A stretch of DNA of 64,000 bases from RGIG5612 sp017511185 (GTDB taxonomy: Bacteria; Bacillota; Clostridia; Lachnospirales; Lachnospiraceae). The position numbers and the translations under genes were made by a program. This document shows, piece by piece, positions 17,045-26,896 of the stretch; the stretch's first letter is position 1, and each line of letters starts with the position of its first letter. The notes under the pieces are model-generated. The model saw nothing but the letters and a program-made list of their open reading frames with translations, did no database searches and was not told the origin of the DNA. The stretch covers positions 1-64,000 of the forward strand of contig JAFWLF010000064.1 of the NCBI GenBank assembly GCA_017511185.1. Direction: 5' to 3'.

Positions 17045-20005
17045 TCACTTTATCTTTCTACGTTTCCCAGCAAGCAGGATCACGGCTGCTGCAATGATTA
17101 CAGCTGCACCAGTCATCAGAATGATCCAGAGAGCCATGTTGCGGTTATCTCCGGTCGCAGGAGTCTGTTCTAACGGAGCCAGTTCAAACGGGCTGCAGCT
17201 TGTTACTTTAAGCTGTACAAACTTGTCGGAGCCGCTTCCCTGAACATCCGCATTGACGGTATCGAGTCTGTTCAGGTCCTTTTCGTTGTCGTAGTGAATG
17301 ACGGTCAGCGTCTTTTCTTTGCCAGCTGATACAGCGGAGAGCTTTACATCCATGGAAAGTCCCAGTGCCTGCATGACTTCACCGCTGATTTCGAAGAAAT
17401 TGCACTCTTCTTCGTATGGACCCCATACGGCCAGGAACGGTGTGACAAAAAAGCCCGGATTCAGGACAGGAACCATCTTACCGTCCTTGTTTGTAAAGTG
17501 AAGCGCGACCCAAGGCTGATACTTCGCAAATACATTCGTATTTGAAAGCATGACTTTGGTATTGCCGTCAAAGAGTGCAATGCCTTCCGGAATCACGGCA
17601 TTTACCAGCTTAGTGACAGCGTCTTCATTTCCGTTGATGCCAAATGCATTGGAGTAGGACAGAGACTGATTAGCCTCCATTTCTGCCTGGAGAGTCAGGA
17701 TCATTGCTTTGATCTGTTCTGCCAGATCCGCTTTTTCTGCATCAGAGAGGATCACTTCTTTTCCTTCCGTTTTCGCGCGAAGGATCTCCAGTTCAATCTG
17801 TTCAACTACTTTTTCATCCGAGATTTCCGACTCATCCTGATAGAGGTTCAGGTTGTGCAGATCAATATTATCCCAATCCGCAATGGAGAAGTCTCTTGAC
17901 GGTGTGTCGGGTTCCACTGGCATCATATAAGCTTGATCGAATGCTTTAAGCGGGCTGTCCTGCGGGTAGTCATCCATTTTTACCGCGTCAATATACAGAA
18001 TATTTATTGGCTTTGTAATATAATAAGTTCTAGTGCACAGAAGTTCAGAGTCGGTCTTGCGCTCGTCCTTCTGGGTATAAGTGAAGGTTGCGTTATTACT
18101 ACAGAAGAAGTGCATTTCGTCTATGGTCCAGTATTTATGGTTTTCTGCATAGGCAGCTCTTGCGGCTGCAATCTGATTTACATGAATCTGGCCGTTTTTC
18201 GGGTCCAGATAATCCCACATGAGCCTATCATGGAGAGGAAAGTACTGATTTTCTATTTTGGACGGATTATCTACATTGATCCGATAGTTGGTCCCAGTCT
18301 GGAAATAGTCTCCGGTGACAGCTGAACAGCCCATCGTCAATCCGTCAGAGAGTGCAAAGATCTGCACACCCACATAGTTGGTCATAAACACGATATTCTG
18401 ACCAGAATCCGGGGCACCGGTATTGTGTGAATTCAGATATTGCAGAAATGTCTCGACTTGATACTCGGATTCTTTTCTTTGAGGCAGGAACTGGTGATAC
18501 AGAACCAGAGAGGAGACGCTATTTAGAAGTGTTGGAAGCGAGGTCTCCGTTCCGTCATTCTTGGCAAAGGTCCATGGGGAACAGGAAAATGATTGAAAAG
18601 CTTGATAACCATAATCCCGGTAGCAGAAAGTAACGGTCGACCGTGTCTGGAGCTTGTCATATTTGAGGAGACCTCCGGCAATATAACAGAAATTGTCATG
18701 ACCGGTAAGAGACGTTTTTTTCTTATTCTCCAGCTGAAGAACTGTATCCACCCACTTCTGCTGCAGAGCCTGCTTGTTCGCAAGGGACTGCATGCTGTCC
18801 TGAGAAGCGACATTGAGCGCAAAAGTACCATAATACCCGGCCGTTGCCACCATGGAATCACAGATCTCCAGAACGGCGTCACGGATCTCTCCTTCAAAAC
18901 CGTGAGTATAATACTGTACATTGAGCAGGGCATTGATCCCGTTGTCAGTATCCAGAATGTTGCTGCAGTAGTTTGAATAAGCATTCATGACATTGATGAC
19001 CCACAGGTTATTTTCATTTGTGGACATCGTCTTGCAGGAGATCTGATAGATGATCGAACTGAGAAAATCATCCGAATACTCTGCTGCAGCAGCCAGCTTG
19101 CTTTCCGAATCCAGTATATTCCATTCCTCATAGAAAGCTTCGGAAGCTTCCAGCTTTCCGTCGTCAGCCGCTTTGACAAATGCGCTTGCGAGCAATGGGC
19201 GGAAATCCTCTGCATAGGTATCGATATGAAACTCAGTCTGACTGGTCTGAGGCATGTATTCTGCCGGCAGGCCGAAGCTGGATTCAGGAAGGACGGTTTC
19301 TCCATTGTCTGCTGTCGTCGGGAATCCTGCATCGTACTTGGAACGTGAATAGGTCAGGACGATCTCATCTTTGTAATTGGTATAGAGCACCCGAATACCA
19401 TCATGGGATTCACTTTCCCACCAATTTTTGAGGGCATTATTGATGATGCCTTGGTACTCCTCTGCATAAAGTTGCAGCGGCTCAACATAATTATGCTTGA
19501 AATCGCGCCAGTAGGAAAGGAGCTGCCGCGCTGTATTCTGCCTGTCAATCTCTTTCTGGTCGACCGCAATATCGATCAGCTGCTGGGCAAGTGCGTCCAA
19601 TTTCTGGTCCATGACGACCAGTGACTGCTGGATGCTGACGATTTCTCCCAGGATCTTTGTGAGCATTGCGGTGGTCGGATCCTTGATGATCCCCATCATC
19701 TTGAGGACTGCAATACCGCCTCCGGCCAGGGAGGTAAGACCGCCCAGCCGCGTCATGACGGCCTCTAATGTCGAAACGTCGCTGACGTCCTTTGCGAGGT
19801 CACCGATCGCTTTGGCATAGGCGGCGATCGCATTGTTGACCTGCTCTGGTGAGACAGCGGAGTATTCCCCCATAAGAGGCGTGTCGACACCTTCCGCAAA
19901 CGTGACATCCGTAGGCTGGCTTTCTTCTGCAAAAGCTGTTACGGATGGAATAATTAAACTAAAAATAAGAAGACTTATCAGAATAGTTCTTAATATTTTT
20001 TTCAA
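17045..20005 (-). CDS. Large wall-anchored surface protein of unknown function
   Basis: A 986-residue exported protein. It has an N-terminal signal peptide (KKILRTILISLLIFSLIIPS, ending near AFAEE). The C-terminal sorting signal is PATGD, then a hydrophobic helix (~955-978) and the basic tail KRRKIK. The signal fits class-B-like sortase substrates of Clostridia rather than strict LPXTG. Residues ~50-170 are helical and hydrophobic (GGLTSLAGGGIAVLKMMGII), like a pore-forming-toxin-type helical bundle, but no family is recognised. The start is TTG, supported by AAAGGAA. A ligand, adhesin or toxin-like role would be guesswork. Confidence 0.8.
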   Translation of the reverse strand: MKKILRTILISLLIFSLIIPSVTAFAEESQPTDVTFAEGVDTPLMGEYSAVSPEQVNNAIAAYAKAIGDLAKDVSDVSTLEAVMTRLGGLTSLAGGGIAVLKMMGIIKDPTTAMLTKILGEIVSIQQSLVVMDQKLDALAQQLIDIAVDQKEIDRQNTARQLLSYWRDFKHNYVEPLQLYAEEYQGIINNALKNWWESESHDGIRVLYTNYKDEIVLTYSRSKYDAGFPTTADNGETVLPESSFGLPAEYMPQTSQTEFHIDTYAEDFRPLLASAFVKAADDGKLEASEAFYEEWNILDSESKLAAAAEYSDDFLSSIIYQISCKTMSTNENNLWVINVMNAYSNYCSNILDTDNGINALLNVQYYTHGFEGEIRDAVLEICDSMVATAGYYGTFALNVASQDSMQSLANKQALQQKWVDTVLQLENKKKTSLTGHDNFCYIAGGLLKYDKLQTRSTVTFCYRDYGYQAFQSFSCSPWTFAKNDGTETSLPTLLNSVSSLVLYHQFLPQRKESEYQVETFLQYLNSHNTGAPDSGQNIVFMTNYVGVQIFALSDGLTMGCSAVTGDYFQTGTNYRINVDNPSKIENQYFPLHDRLMWDYLDPKNGQIHVNQIAAARAAYAENHKYWTIDEMHFFCSNNATFTYTQKDERKTDSELLCTRTYYITKPINILYIDAVKMDDYPQDSPLKAFDQAYMMPVEPDTPSRDFSIADWDNIDLHNLNLYQDESEISDEKVVEQIELEILRAKTEGKEVILSDAEKADLAEQIKAMILTLQAEMEANQSLSYSNAFGINGNEDAVTKLVNAVIPEGIALFDGNTKVMLSNTNVFAKYQPWVALHFTNKDGKMVPVLNPGFFVTPFLAVWGPYEEECNFFEISGEVMQALGLSMDVKLSAVSAGKEKTLTVIHYDNEKDLNRLDTVNADVQGSGSDKFVQLKVTSCSPFELAPLEQTPATGDNRNMALWIILMTGAAVIIAAAVILLAGKRRKIK

Positions 20006-20088
20006 TGTCCCGGTTCCTTTCGCTGCTATTATTAATGTTAATATTAATTGTAACGGAAAATAAACGCAGGCTCAATATACTGCTTTTT

Positions 20089-21483
20089 TCACTCATGCTG
20101 CGCTTTTTGTTCCGCTATCACATCATCTGACTGGCGAATATATTTGACCCATTTTCCGCTTTTTAAACGGAAGAGGCACCAGATACATTTCACGATCTGG
20201 TCAATTTTCAGCATAAAGAAAACCCAGAATGCAGGCCAATGCCAGACAAGACCCGCCAGTGCTCCAAGAGGAATGGAAAGGATCCAGAGAAACAGAATGT
20301 CTCCGGCCATAAGGAATCTGGTATCTCCACCTGCACGCAGTACGCCCTTGGTCAGGATGGAATTCATGATCTGGAAAATGATCAGAATAGAAATAGCGAT
20401 CAGCATCTGATTTGCAATTTTTTTAGCTTCTGCAGAAATATTGTAATAGTTAACTACCGGTCCACGGATCGCAAATATAACAATGCCTGCAAAAAGCCCT
20501 ATGATAATACCGATGATCACAAACGTATAAGCGTCAAATTTAGCCCTTTCCACTTCGCCGCGGCCGAGGGTCTGTCCCGTAATGATTCCACTTGAATTAG
20601 CCACAGCCTGACCAAAAATAGTAGCCAGCTGAAGGATGACCGCGGAAACAGAGTTTGCCGCAACAAAGGTGCTGCCGATATGTCCCATAACAATGGCTAA
20701 TGCATTATTGCCAAATGTCAGAAGAGTATCGCTGACAAGGACAGGGAAGCTGACCTTGATATATTCCCTAACAAGCCCCTTAACATGCATAAAAAGATTT
20801 TTGATGCGGTATCCGATCCGTTTATCAATAAAAAAGAAATAACCCGCGATGATCAGAAACTCACATGCTCTGGCGATCGAGGTGCCAAGAGCTGCACCGG
20901 CAATCTCCATACGAGGGGCTCCAAGTTTTCCGAAGATAAACATCCAGTTAAAGAAAATGTTGGTAAAGAAAGCAATGATTGCAGAAACCAGAGGTACTTT
21001 CACAAGATTGACACTGCGGAGAACCGTTGTAAGAGGTGTTGTAAAGGCAGTCATGAGAAAGGTCGGCAGGATCCACTGCAGATAGGTGACGCCATATCTG
21101 ACTACAGTTTCTTCTTGCGTATAAATGTGCATGATAGTGAATGGGATGATTGCTGTTATCACGGTAAACAACAGACAGAGCAGAATCGCTGCACGCAGCA
21201 TGATCGTGACCGTCTGCTTTAGGGAATGGTTATCACCCATTCCATAATACCTGGCGGTCATAACGCTCGATCCCATGCCCAACCCCATACACATGACCAT
21301 GACGAGGGAAAAATAGTTTCCTCCAAGAGAGGATGCGGAAAGCTGTGCATCTCCCATCTGACTGAGCATGACTGTGTCCATTAGATTAACGCCAACCGTG
21401 ATCAGACTCTGCAAGGCGATCGGCCACGCAATCCTGAACATGACCTTATAAAGTTGAGTGTTTTTCAGATATTTAGTAATCAT
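20089..21483 (-). CDS. MATE family multidrug/metabolite exporter
   Basis: A 464-residue integral membrane protein with about 12 hydrophobic segments in two similar halves, e.g. WPIALQSLITVGVNLMDTVM and VSFPVLVSDTLLTFGNNALA, the repeated MATE signatures. MATE proteins export cationic drugs or metabolites using Na+ or H+ gradients. It is divergent from the wall-repeat protein at 21645 and about 80 bases upstream of the surface protein gene on the same strand. The substrate cannot be inferred. Confidence 0.92.
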   Translation of the reverse strand: MITKYLKNTQLYKVMFRIAWPIALQSLITVGVNLMDTVMLSQMGDAQLSASSLGGNYFSLVMVMCMGLGMGSSVMTARYYGMGDNHSLKQTVTIMLRAAILLCLLFTVITAIIPFTIMHIYTQEETVVRYGVTYLQWILPTFLMTAFTTPLTTVLRSVNLVKVPLVSAIIAFFTNIFFNWMFIFGKLGAPRMEIAGAALGTSIARACEFLIIAGYFFFIDKRIGYRIKNLFMHVKGLVREYIKVSFPVLVSDTLLTFGNNALAIVMGHIGSTFVAANSVSAVILQLATIFGQAVANSSGIITGQTLGRGEVERAKFDAYTFVIIGIIIGLFAGIVIFAIRGPVVNYYNISAEAKKIANQMLIAISILIIFQIMNSILTKGVLRAGGDTRFLMAGDILFLWILSIPLGALAGLVWHWPAFWVFFMLKIDQIVKCIWCLFRLKSGKWVKYIRQSDDVIAEQKAQHE

Positions 21484-21644
21484 GATCCAGCTGCCCCTCT
21501 TTTCTCTGCCATACGCACTTCTATAAGTATCGTCAATTTTGAGGTGGATGTCAAAAGTTATTTATACTGTTTTATTGATTTTATGTGGTTTGCTTTTGTT
21601 TTACGGTATATTAAAATAAATATATGCGAAGGAGGGAATGAATA

Positions 21645-23075
21645 TTGAAAAAGAAAATACTTGCAGCTCTGTTAACTTTTGCGATTGTTCTAACCATACT
21701 TGCTCCTTTGACTGTACAGGCAGCAAAAACCGGCTGGAATGAAATCGACGGAAAATGGAAATATTATTATTCCACAAGCAGTTATTACACAGACACCATT
21801 CAGTGCATTAATGATGAGTATTATTGCTTTGATGAAGAGGGCTGGATGCAGGTAGGCTGGATCGCTAGATACAGCGACTGGTATTATGCAAAGAGCAACG
21901 GTGTGCTGGCAAATGGCTGGGAGAAGGTAAACGGCAAATGGTATTATTTTGAACCGGGCAGCTGTTATATGCATTATGACGAGATCCTATGGGATGGTGA
22001 TAATGACTATTTTCTGTCAGAAAGCGGTGCGATGCTGACCGGGTGGATCAAAAAGATCTATGATTATGGAGGTGGCAGCACCTATACAGCCTGGTATTAT
22101 GCTGACAGCAGCGGGAAACTGGCAAAAAGATGGAAATGGATCAATGACGCCTGGTATTATTTCAGTGATTACGGTGTTATGTATGCAGGCTCTTTATATC
22201 ATATCGACAGCGTGCCGTACTATTTTTATCCAAACGGAAAGCTGGGGATCGGCTGGATCAGGCAGACCTATTCATTCGATGGCGGAGAGGAATATACAAC
22301 CTGGTTATACGCCAACGGCAGCGGTGCTGTTCAAATGGAATGGCAGAAGATAAACGGAACCTGGTATTACTTTGACGATTACTGGGGTGATATGTATATC
22401 GGCTCGCATGAGATTAATGGACAATGGTATGTGTTCCTTAACAGTGGCGCCTGGGTCTCATGGCCGGGCTGGGTAAAAGTAACGTACGATGATGGCTATT
22501 GGGATTGGTATTATACGAATTCGGATGGCACCCCGCAGTTTGGCTGGCAGAAGATCGGTGGGATCTGGTATTATTTCTATGATTTTGATGCTTCTCTTGT
22601 GTATAGTTCAACGTATGAAGACGACGGAAAATTGTACGCTTTTGACCAGAGCGGGGCACTTCTTTATGGCAATGGCTGGAAGAAGCTTCCACAATGGGAT
22701 GGCACTGCCCTTTGGGTCTATCTTGAAAACAATTATGCAAAAACCGGCTGGCTTGATGGCGGCAACGGGACCTGGTACTATTTGCATCCGGGTAACGGCT
22801 ATATGGTAGATGATGGCTGTAAAACAGATCAGTATTTGAGCTTGTTTGATTCGAACGGCGTATGGAAGGGCTATTATAAAACCCCAGGTTGGAAATCCGT
22901 CGGCAGCGACTGGTACTATATCAATTCAGATGGAACAATTAAGACGGGCTGGTTAAATACCGGCGGTAAAAAGTATTATCTCGACCCGGAATACGGCTAT
23001 ATGTATTATGACGGCTGGTATTGGATCGGAGGTAAGGAGTATCAATTCGATAAAAGCGGCGCTTGCGTGAGTTAG
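21645..23075 (+). CDS. Secreted protein built of choline-binding-type wall repeats
   Basis: A 476-residue protein: signal peptide (KKKILAALLTFAIVLTILAP, cleavage near VQAAK), then a protein made almost wholly of ~20-residue aromatic repeats such as GWEKVNGKWYYFEPGS and GWLNTGGKKYYLDPEYGYM. These are the CW_binding_1 / glucan-binding type that attach proteins to teichoic acid choline or to glucans. No catalytic domain is present, so it may be a surface scaffold or adhesin. The start is TTG with AAGGAGGG (21629-21636) well spaced. Tryptophan and tyrosine content is very high. Confidence 0.88.
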   Translation: MKKKILAALLTFAIVLTILAPLTVQAAKTGWNEIDGKWKYYYSTSSYYTDTIQCINDEYYCFDEEGWMQVGWIARYSDWYYAKSNGVLANGWEKVNGKWYYFEPGSCYMHYDEILWDGDNDYFLSESGAMLTGWIKKIYDYGGGSTYTAWYYADSSGKLAKRWKWINDAWYYFSDYGVMYAGSLYHIDSVPYYFYPNGKLGIGWIRQTYSFDGGEEYTTWLYANGSGAVQMEWQKINGTWYYFDDYWGDMYIGSHEINGQWYVFLNSGAWVSWPGWVKVTYDDGYWDWYYTNSDGTPQFGWQKIGGIWYYFYDFDASLVYSSTYEDDGKLYAFDQSGALLYGNGWKKLPQWDGTALWVYLENNYAKTGWLDGGNGTWYYLHPGNGYMVDDGCKTDQYLSLFDSNGVWKGYYKTPGWKSVGSDWYYINSDGTIKTGWLNTGGKKYYLDPEYGYMYYDGWYWIGGKEYQFDKSGACVS

Positions 23076-23105
23076 TGTATGAAGTCTGCTATGGAGAAGA
23101 AATCT

Positions 23106-23891
23106 ATGAAGCAATACATCGTTGATGCATTTACCAATAAACCGTTCGCAGGGAATCCGGCAGCTGTCTGCGTGATGGACAAATGGCCTTCTGAGGAATC
23201 CATGATGAAGCTTGCCATGGAAAACAACCTGAGCGAGACCGCCTTTATTGTAAAAGAAGAGCAGGGCTATCATCTTCGTTGGTTTACACCGGGAACCGAG
23301 GTGGAACTGTGCGGACACGCTACACTGGCATCTTCCTTTGTGATCCTGAATTATTATGAGCCGGACAGTGACATCGTGCGCTTCCAAACCTTAAGCGGTC
23401 TGCTGACAGTAAGACGGAAAGGGAATCTGTATGAAATGGATTTCCCAACGTTTGAGCTGAAGGAAATACCAGTTACAGATGCTATGGAAAGCGCCTTTGG
23501 CGTACGTCCGGTCAAAGCGGTACTGGGCCTTGATCTTATTTGCGTATTTGACTCTGAAGAACAGGTTAGAAAGATGGAACCGGATCAAATGAAGCTGATG
23601 CAGATCGAAGGACGTATTCAGAATGCCACCGCAAAAGGGACGGATGTGGACTGTATATCACGCAGCTTCTGCCCCAAGTTGTCTATTGCAGAAGATCCGG
23701 TATGCGGTTCTGCTCACGTGCAGATCGCAGATTACTGGATACAGGAACTTCATAAGAATCCGATCGATGCCTATCAGGCATCCAAACGGGGAGGCTTCCT
23801 GCATTGCGAAAAGCGTGAAGAAGGCAGAATGGTTATCAGTGGTGAGGCTGTACTTGTGGCTGTTTCCGAGCTGGCAGTTGAATTGGAATAA
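23106..23891 (+). CDS. PhzF family isomerase-like protein
   Basis: A 261-residue protein with the PhzF/diaminopimelate-epimerase-like fold. The N-terminal VDAFTNKPFAGNPAAVCV, the conserved glutamate in NNLSETAF and the ELCGHATLASS motif are all family hallmarks; the C-terminal EDPVCGSAHVQIADYW is the second half-site. PhzF enzymes isomerise small acids in phenazine synthesis, but most bacterial homologues have unknown substrates. Start chosen at the second ATG (23106), which GGAGAAG precedes; 23079 is an alternative. It heads a co-directional group with the racemase-like, ACT and MoaF-like genes. Confidence 0.9.
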   Translation: MKQYIVDAFTNKPFAGNPAAVCVMDKWPSEESMMKLAMENNLSETAFIVKEEQGYHLRWFTPGTEVELCGHATLASSFVILNYYEPDSDIVRFQTLSGLLTVRRKGNLYEMDFPTFELKEIPVTDAMESAFGVRPVKAVLGLDLICVFDSEEQVRKMEPDQMKLMQIEGRIQNATAKGTDVDCISRSFCPKLSIAEDPVCGSAHVQIADYWIQELHKNPIDAYQASKRGGFLHCEKREEGRMVISGEAVLVAVSELAVELE

Positions 23892-23926
23892 ACGGTTAAC
23901 AGAGCAGAGCGATTAAGACAGAGGCA

Positions 23927-24595
23927 ATGATGGAAAACAGAGACAGAAAAAAAAGGATCGCAGTGATCAATGCAACCAAAGTATCGATCGAACCGGTGGA
24001 ACAGGCAGCAAAGGAATTTCCAGAAGTGGAACTCTTTCATTTTATGGATGAAGGCATGTCCTGGCTGGGCAAACAGGAGGGGCGGATCTCCGGCAAAAAC
24101 CTTTCCCGGATGATCCAGCTGATCCACAGCGCAGAGGAGCTGGGTGTGGATGGCATCCTTCTGTCCTGCACGATCTTCTCCCCGTTTATTGACCAGCTGA
24201 GATTATGCACGGACCTTCCTTTGGTAGCTGCAGATATTGGTGTATTTGAAAAGGCTGCAGCACTTTATCAGAAGATCGGAGCAGTTGTATCCTTTGGACC
24301 GACCATGGAAAGTGTGGCGTGGGTGGTTGACCGCTGCAAACAAACGATCAATCCTGATTTTGATGTGGAGATAAAACTGGCAGAAGGGGCATTTGATGCA
24401 GCGGCAGCCGGAGATGATGATCTTCATAATCAAATAGTTTTTGAAACCGCCAGATTATTTCAGGGAAAAGAGGCAATCATCCTTTCACAGATGTCACAGC
24501 TTCGTGCATTACCATTGTTTGCAGATTATCCGATCCCTGTCCTGACATCCCCGTCCGTCAGTCTGGGGCTTCTGTTGGAATTAATTACAAAGTAA
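23927..24595 (+). CDS. Aspartate/glutamate/hydantoin racemase superfamily protein
   Basis: A 222-residue protein with the two-lobed racemase fold. IAVINATKVSIEPVEQ opens it, LLSCTIFSPF carries the first catalytic-type cysteine, and QMSQLRALPLF stands where the second cysteine motif is expected but shows no cysteine. With only one catalytic cysteine it may be a decarboxylase-, isomerase- or lyase-like member rather than a two-base racemase. It lies 35 bases after the PhzF gene. Substrate unknown. Confidence 0.75.
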   Translation: MMENRDRKKRIAVINATKVSIEPVEQAAKEFPEVELFHFMDEGMSWLGKQEGRISGKNLSRMIQLIHSAEELGVDGILLSCTIFSPFIDQLRLCTDLPLVAADIGVFEKAAALYQKIGAVVSFGPTMESVAWVVDRCKQTINPDFDVEIKLAEGAFDAAAAGDDDLHNQIVFETARLFQGKEAIILSQMSQLRALPLFADYPIPVLTSPSVSLGLLLELITK

Positions 24596-24609
24596 TTGGG
24601 AAAAGAAAA

Positions 24610-24975
24610 ATGAAACTGAAGAAACTGCCGCATCATCTGACGATCTGTAAAGTTGCTGACATTGATGATATTGATTTAAATTCAGAATTCTATTTCATCG
24701 GAAAGACCGATGAAGAACTGTCTGTTGTCTGCAGAACAGAGGATACGCCTGAAAAAACCATCGATCGCGAGGATGGCTGGAAAGGATTTCGTATCCAGGG
24801 AGTTCTGGATTTTTCATTGGTTGGAATTTTATCGAAACTATCAGGTATTCTTGCAGAGCATCAGATAGGGATTTTTGCAGTGTCGACATATAATACAGAC
24901 TATATTCTTGTAAAGGAAGAAAACTACGAGCAGGCGCTGGGAATTCTGGCTTCGGAAGGCTATATAGTAGATTGA
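24610..24975 (+). CDS. ACT domain protein (amino acid sensor-like)
   Basis: A 121-residue protein made of two ACT-like halves. The C-terminal half contains LVGILSKLSGILAEHQIGIFAVSTYNTDYILV, very typical of the small CASTOR/aspartate-kinase-related ACT proteins. No catalytic domain is attached, so a ligand-binding regulatory role is likely. It is 14 bases after the racemase-like gene. The ligand is unknown. Confidence 0.85.
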   Translation: MKLKKLPHHLTICKVADIDDIDLNSEFYFIGKTDEELSVVCRTEDTPEKTIDREDGWKGFRIQGVLDFSLVGILSKLSGILAEHQIGIFAVSTYNTDYILVKEENYEQALGILASEGYIVD

Positions 24976-25073
24976 GTGGTATGTGCGGTCTGAGATTGAA
25001 CATACGGAAAACAAATGATAAACTAAAAACAGTAATAGTGTAAAACTTTTTTATACAGATTGGGGGAAATGAA

Positions 25074-26870
25074 ATGTTTAGAATCAATTATTCAAAACTG
25101 GGTCTGGAAGAAGTGAAGGCCGCAGTACTTGGCGGCGGCGGACCAGAGAGCGCTGGAGAACTCTGCGAATGTCTGGTCGGAAAAGAAATATGCCTGCAGC
25201 TTGACAACGAAGGCATAGATCCGCCGGCACTCAAATACAGTTTTCAGAGTAAGGATAAACTGACCCTTACAGAAAACGATGCCGCACCGGTTGAATGTGC
25301 ATACGGCGCTCTGAGATTGAATCAATTCCTTTTATTTGCTCACATGGTTCCGGATACTCTGAGAGGCTATGCAGTTATTCTTGATACCGCAACTGGAAGA
25401 GCTTCTGCTACGGAGATGTGGTTTATCGATTATCAGGGAGCTGAAATTGATAAGTCTCAGCCACTTTTACCGGCAGATATTTCCAACATGGACTTCTTTG
25501 TAAACCGTGAAGTGCAGCGCCAGATCTATCTTGGCTGCTTCACAGAAGCAGACAGACCTGCAACAGAGAAAAGGTTCTACCACTCCCTGCGTTTGGACAA
25601 TAAGGTCCTTAAATGGGATGACGATCTTGGAAGAAAACGCATCTTTACTTATATTTCAAACTATTTCTCCACCATGGTGGAACTGGAAACACCGGATGGA
25701 GAAGATGTTATTACATTCCCATCTGATTATCTGCAGTTTGATGACAGTGCTTTCTACTATGATTTTGGCGAGGTTGAATATTCCGGCCGCTTCTCCGTAG
25801 AGATCATTGATCTTTTTGGAATGAAAAAAATCGGCGTAACACTGGGTATCGACGAGGATGACAAATTTGAATTCCGTCTCTATCGTGCAGACGGCAGGAA
25901 TCTGGGACAGCTTGCAACGTTCTTTGATTTCAGCGATTGGGGAGAGAACCTGCCGGTTGCTTTAGAAGCTCGACTGAAAAGCGGAAGAAAGGGTTCCAGA
26001 CTTACATATCGTACCAGCCTGTTAGCAAGAGAAGAGACTGAGGAAGAAATCAATTCTCTCGCTGGAGAGGTTGCGGAGTTTGCAAGAGGCGAGTCCCATG
26101 CTGCAACCACCAGCGCATCAATGGAATTCAGCACACAGTGCCTGGGCAAGAAGGTAACGTTCCGTGATGATTCCGGATTCTGCGTAGATCTGGATTTCGT
26201 TGAGCAGGAGAAACTGCGGTTCCGCACAGCAGATTCTGACTGGGCAGAAGCAAATTACCGTGCATTTGCACTGGATAAAGATCTTGTTTATCTGGGATTC
26301 CACATCAAGGATTCCTGCCCGCCAAAGGCAATGACGTTTGCACTTGATTTTATAAACGGCTGTGCAACCTGCATCGAAGCAACCATCGGAGGCGGAGCAG
26401 AGCCGCATGATGTTGTTCCGGTATATCATTTTGGATATATGATAACCGAAGGCGTTCCGGTTCCACGTACACGCCGCCATGGATTCACAAGAGAACTTGT
26501 CGGACGTTCATTCACATGGACCTATTCCAAAGAAATGTCGAGCCAGCATATCTACGACTCACCAGGTTCGTATTCCTGGACGATCTTTATTGGCGGAAAG
26601 CCGGGAGATGCAGGATACCGTGCAGGCGGCTTTGCATGGAGTTCTCCATGTACCTATATCAAACTTCGTGATGATGTTTATATCCTGAACTGGGTCGAAG
26701 AAAAATGGTCAGGAAGTTTCAGCAGCGCTGCTATGAATCTGCGTATCATGCATGACGGCGGTTTTGTTCTGGGCGTTGCACATGATGGTTCGGGACTGAT
26801 GTTCGGTACACTTGGCGCATATGCCCGTGATGCAGGCAGATTTGATGTATCTGGTCTTTACGAGTTATAA
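25074..26870 (+). CDS. MoaF-like two-domain protein
   Basis: A 598-residue cytosolic protein without signal peptide. The C-terminal ~145 residues (HGFTRELVGRSFTWTYSKEM ... TYIKLRDDVYILNWVEEKWSG ... GGFVLGVAHDG) match the MoaF C-terminal lipocalin-like domain. The central region (~170-300, HSLRLDNKVLKWDDDLGRKR) looks like a second related barrel. MoaF was named from a molybdenum regulon gene, but its function is unresolved. A short relative lies at 35380. A good ribosome site (TGGGGGAA) precedes the ATG. No moaA-E genes are in the window. Confidence 0.7.
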   Translation: MFRINYSKLGLEEVKAAVLGGGGPESAGELCECLVGKEICLQLDNEGIDPPALKYSFQSKDKLTLTENDAAPVECAYGALRLNQFLLFAHMVPDTLRGYAVILDTATGRASATEMWFIDYQGAEIDKSQPLLPADISNMDFFVNREVQRQIYLGCFTEADRPATEKRFYHSLRLDNKVLKWDDDLGRKRIFTYISNYFSTMVELETPDGEDVITFPSDYLQFDDSAFYYDFGEVEYSGRFSVEIIDLFGMKKIGVTLGIDEDDKFEFRLYRADGRNLGQLATFFDFSDWGENLPVALEARLKSGRKGSRLTYRTSLLAREETEEEINSLAGEVAEFARGESHAATTSASMEFSTQCLGKKVTFRDDSGFCVDLDFVEQEKLRFRTADSDWAEANYRAFALDKDLVYLGFHIKDSCPPKAMTFALDFINGCATCIEATIGGGAEPHDVVPVYHFGYMITEGVPVPRTRRHGFTRELVGRSFTWTYSKEMSSQHIYDSPGSYSWTIFIGGKPGDAGYRAGGFAWSSPCTYIKLRDDVYILNWVEEKWSGSFSSAAMNLRIMHDGGFVLGVAHDGSGLMFGTLGAYARDAGRFDVSGLYEL

Positions 26871-26896
26871 AAACTTCTTACAAACGGAGGAATTTT

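Noticed and set aside
18427..19332. Possible frameshift in the 986-residue surface protein (long alternative frames)
   Set aside because: The main frame is continuous with plausible protein composition; alternatives are rich in Arg/Ser/Met as expected of off-frame reading.
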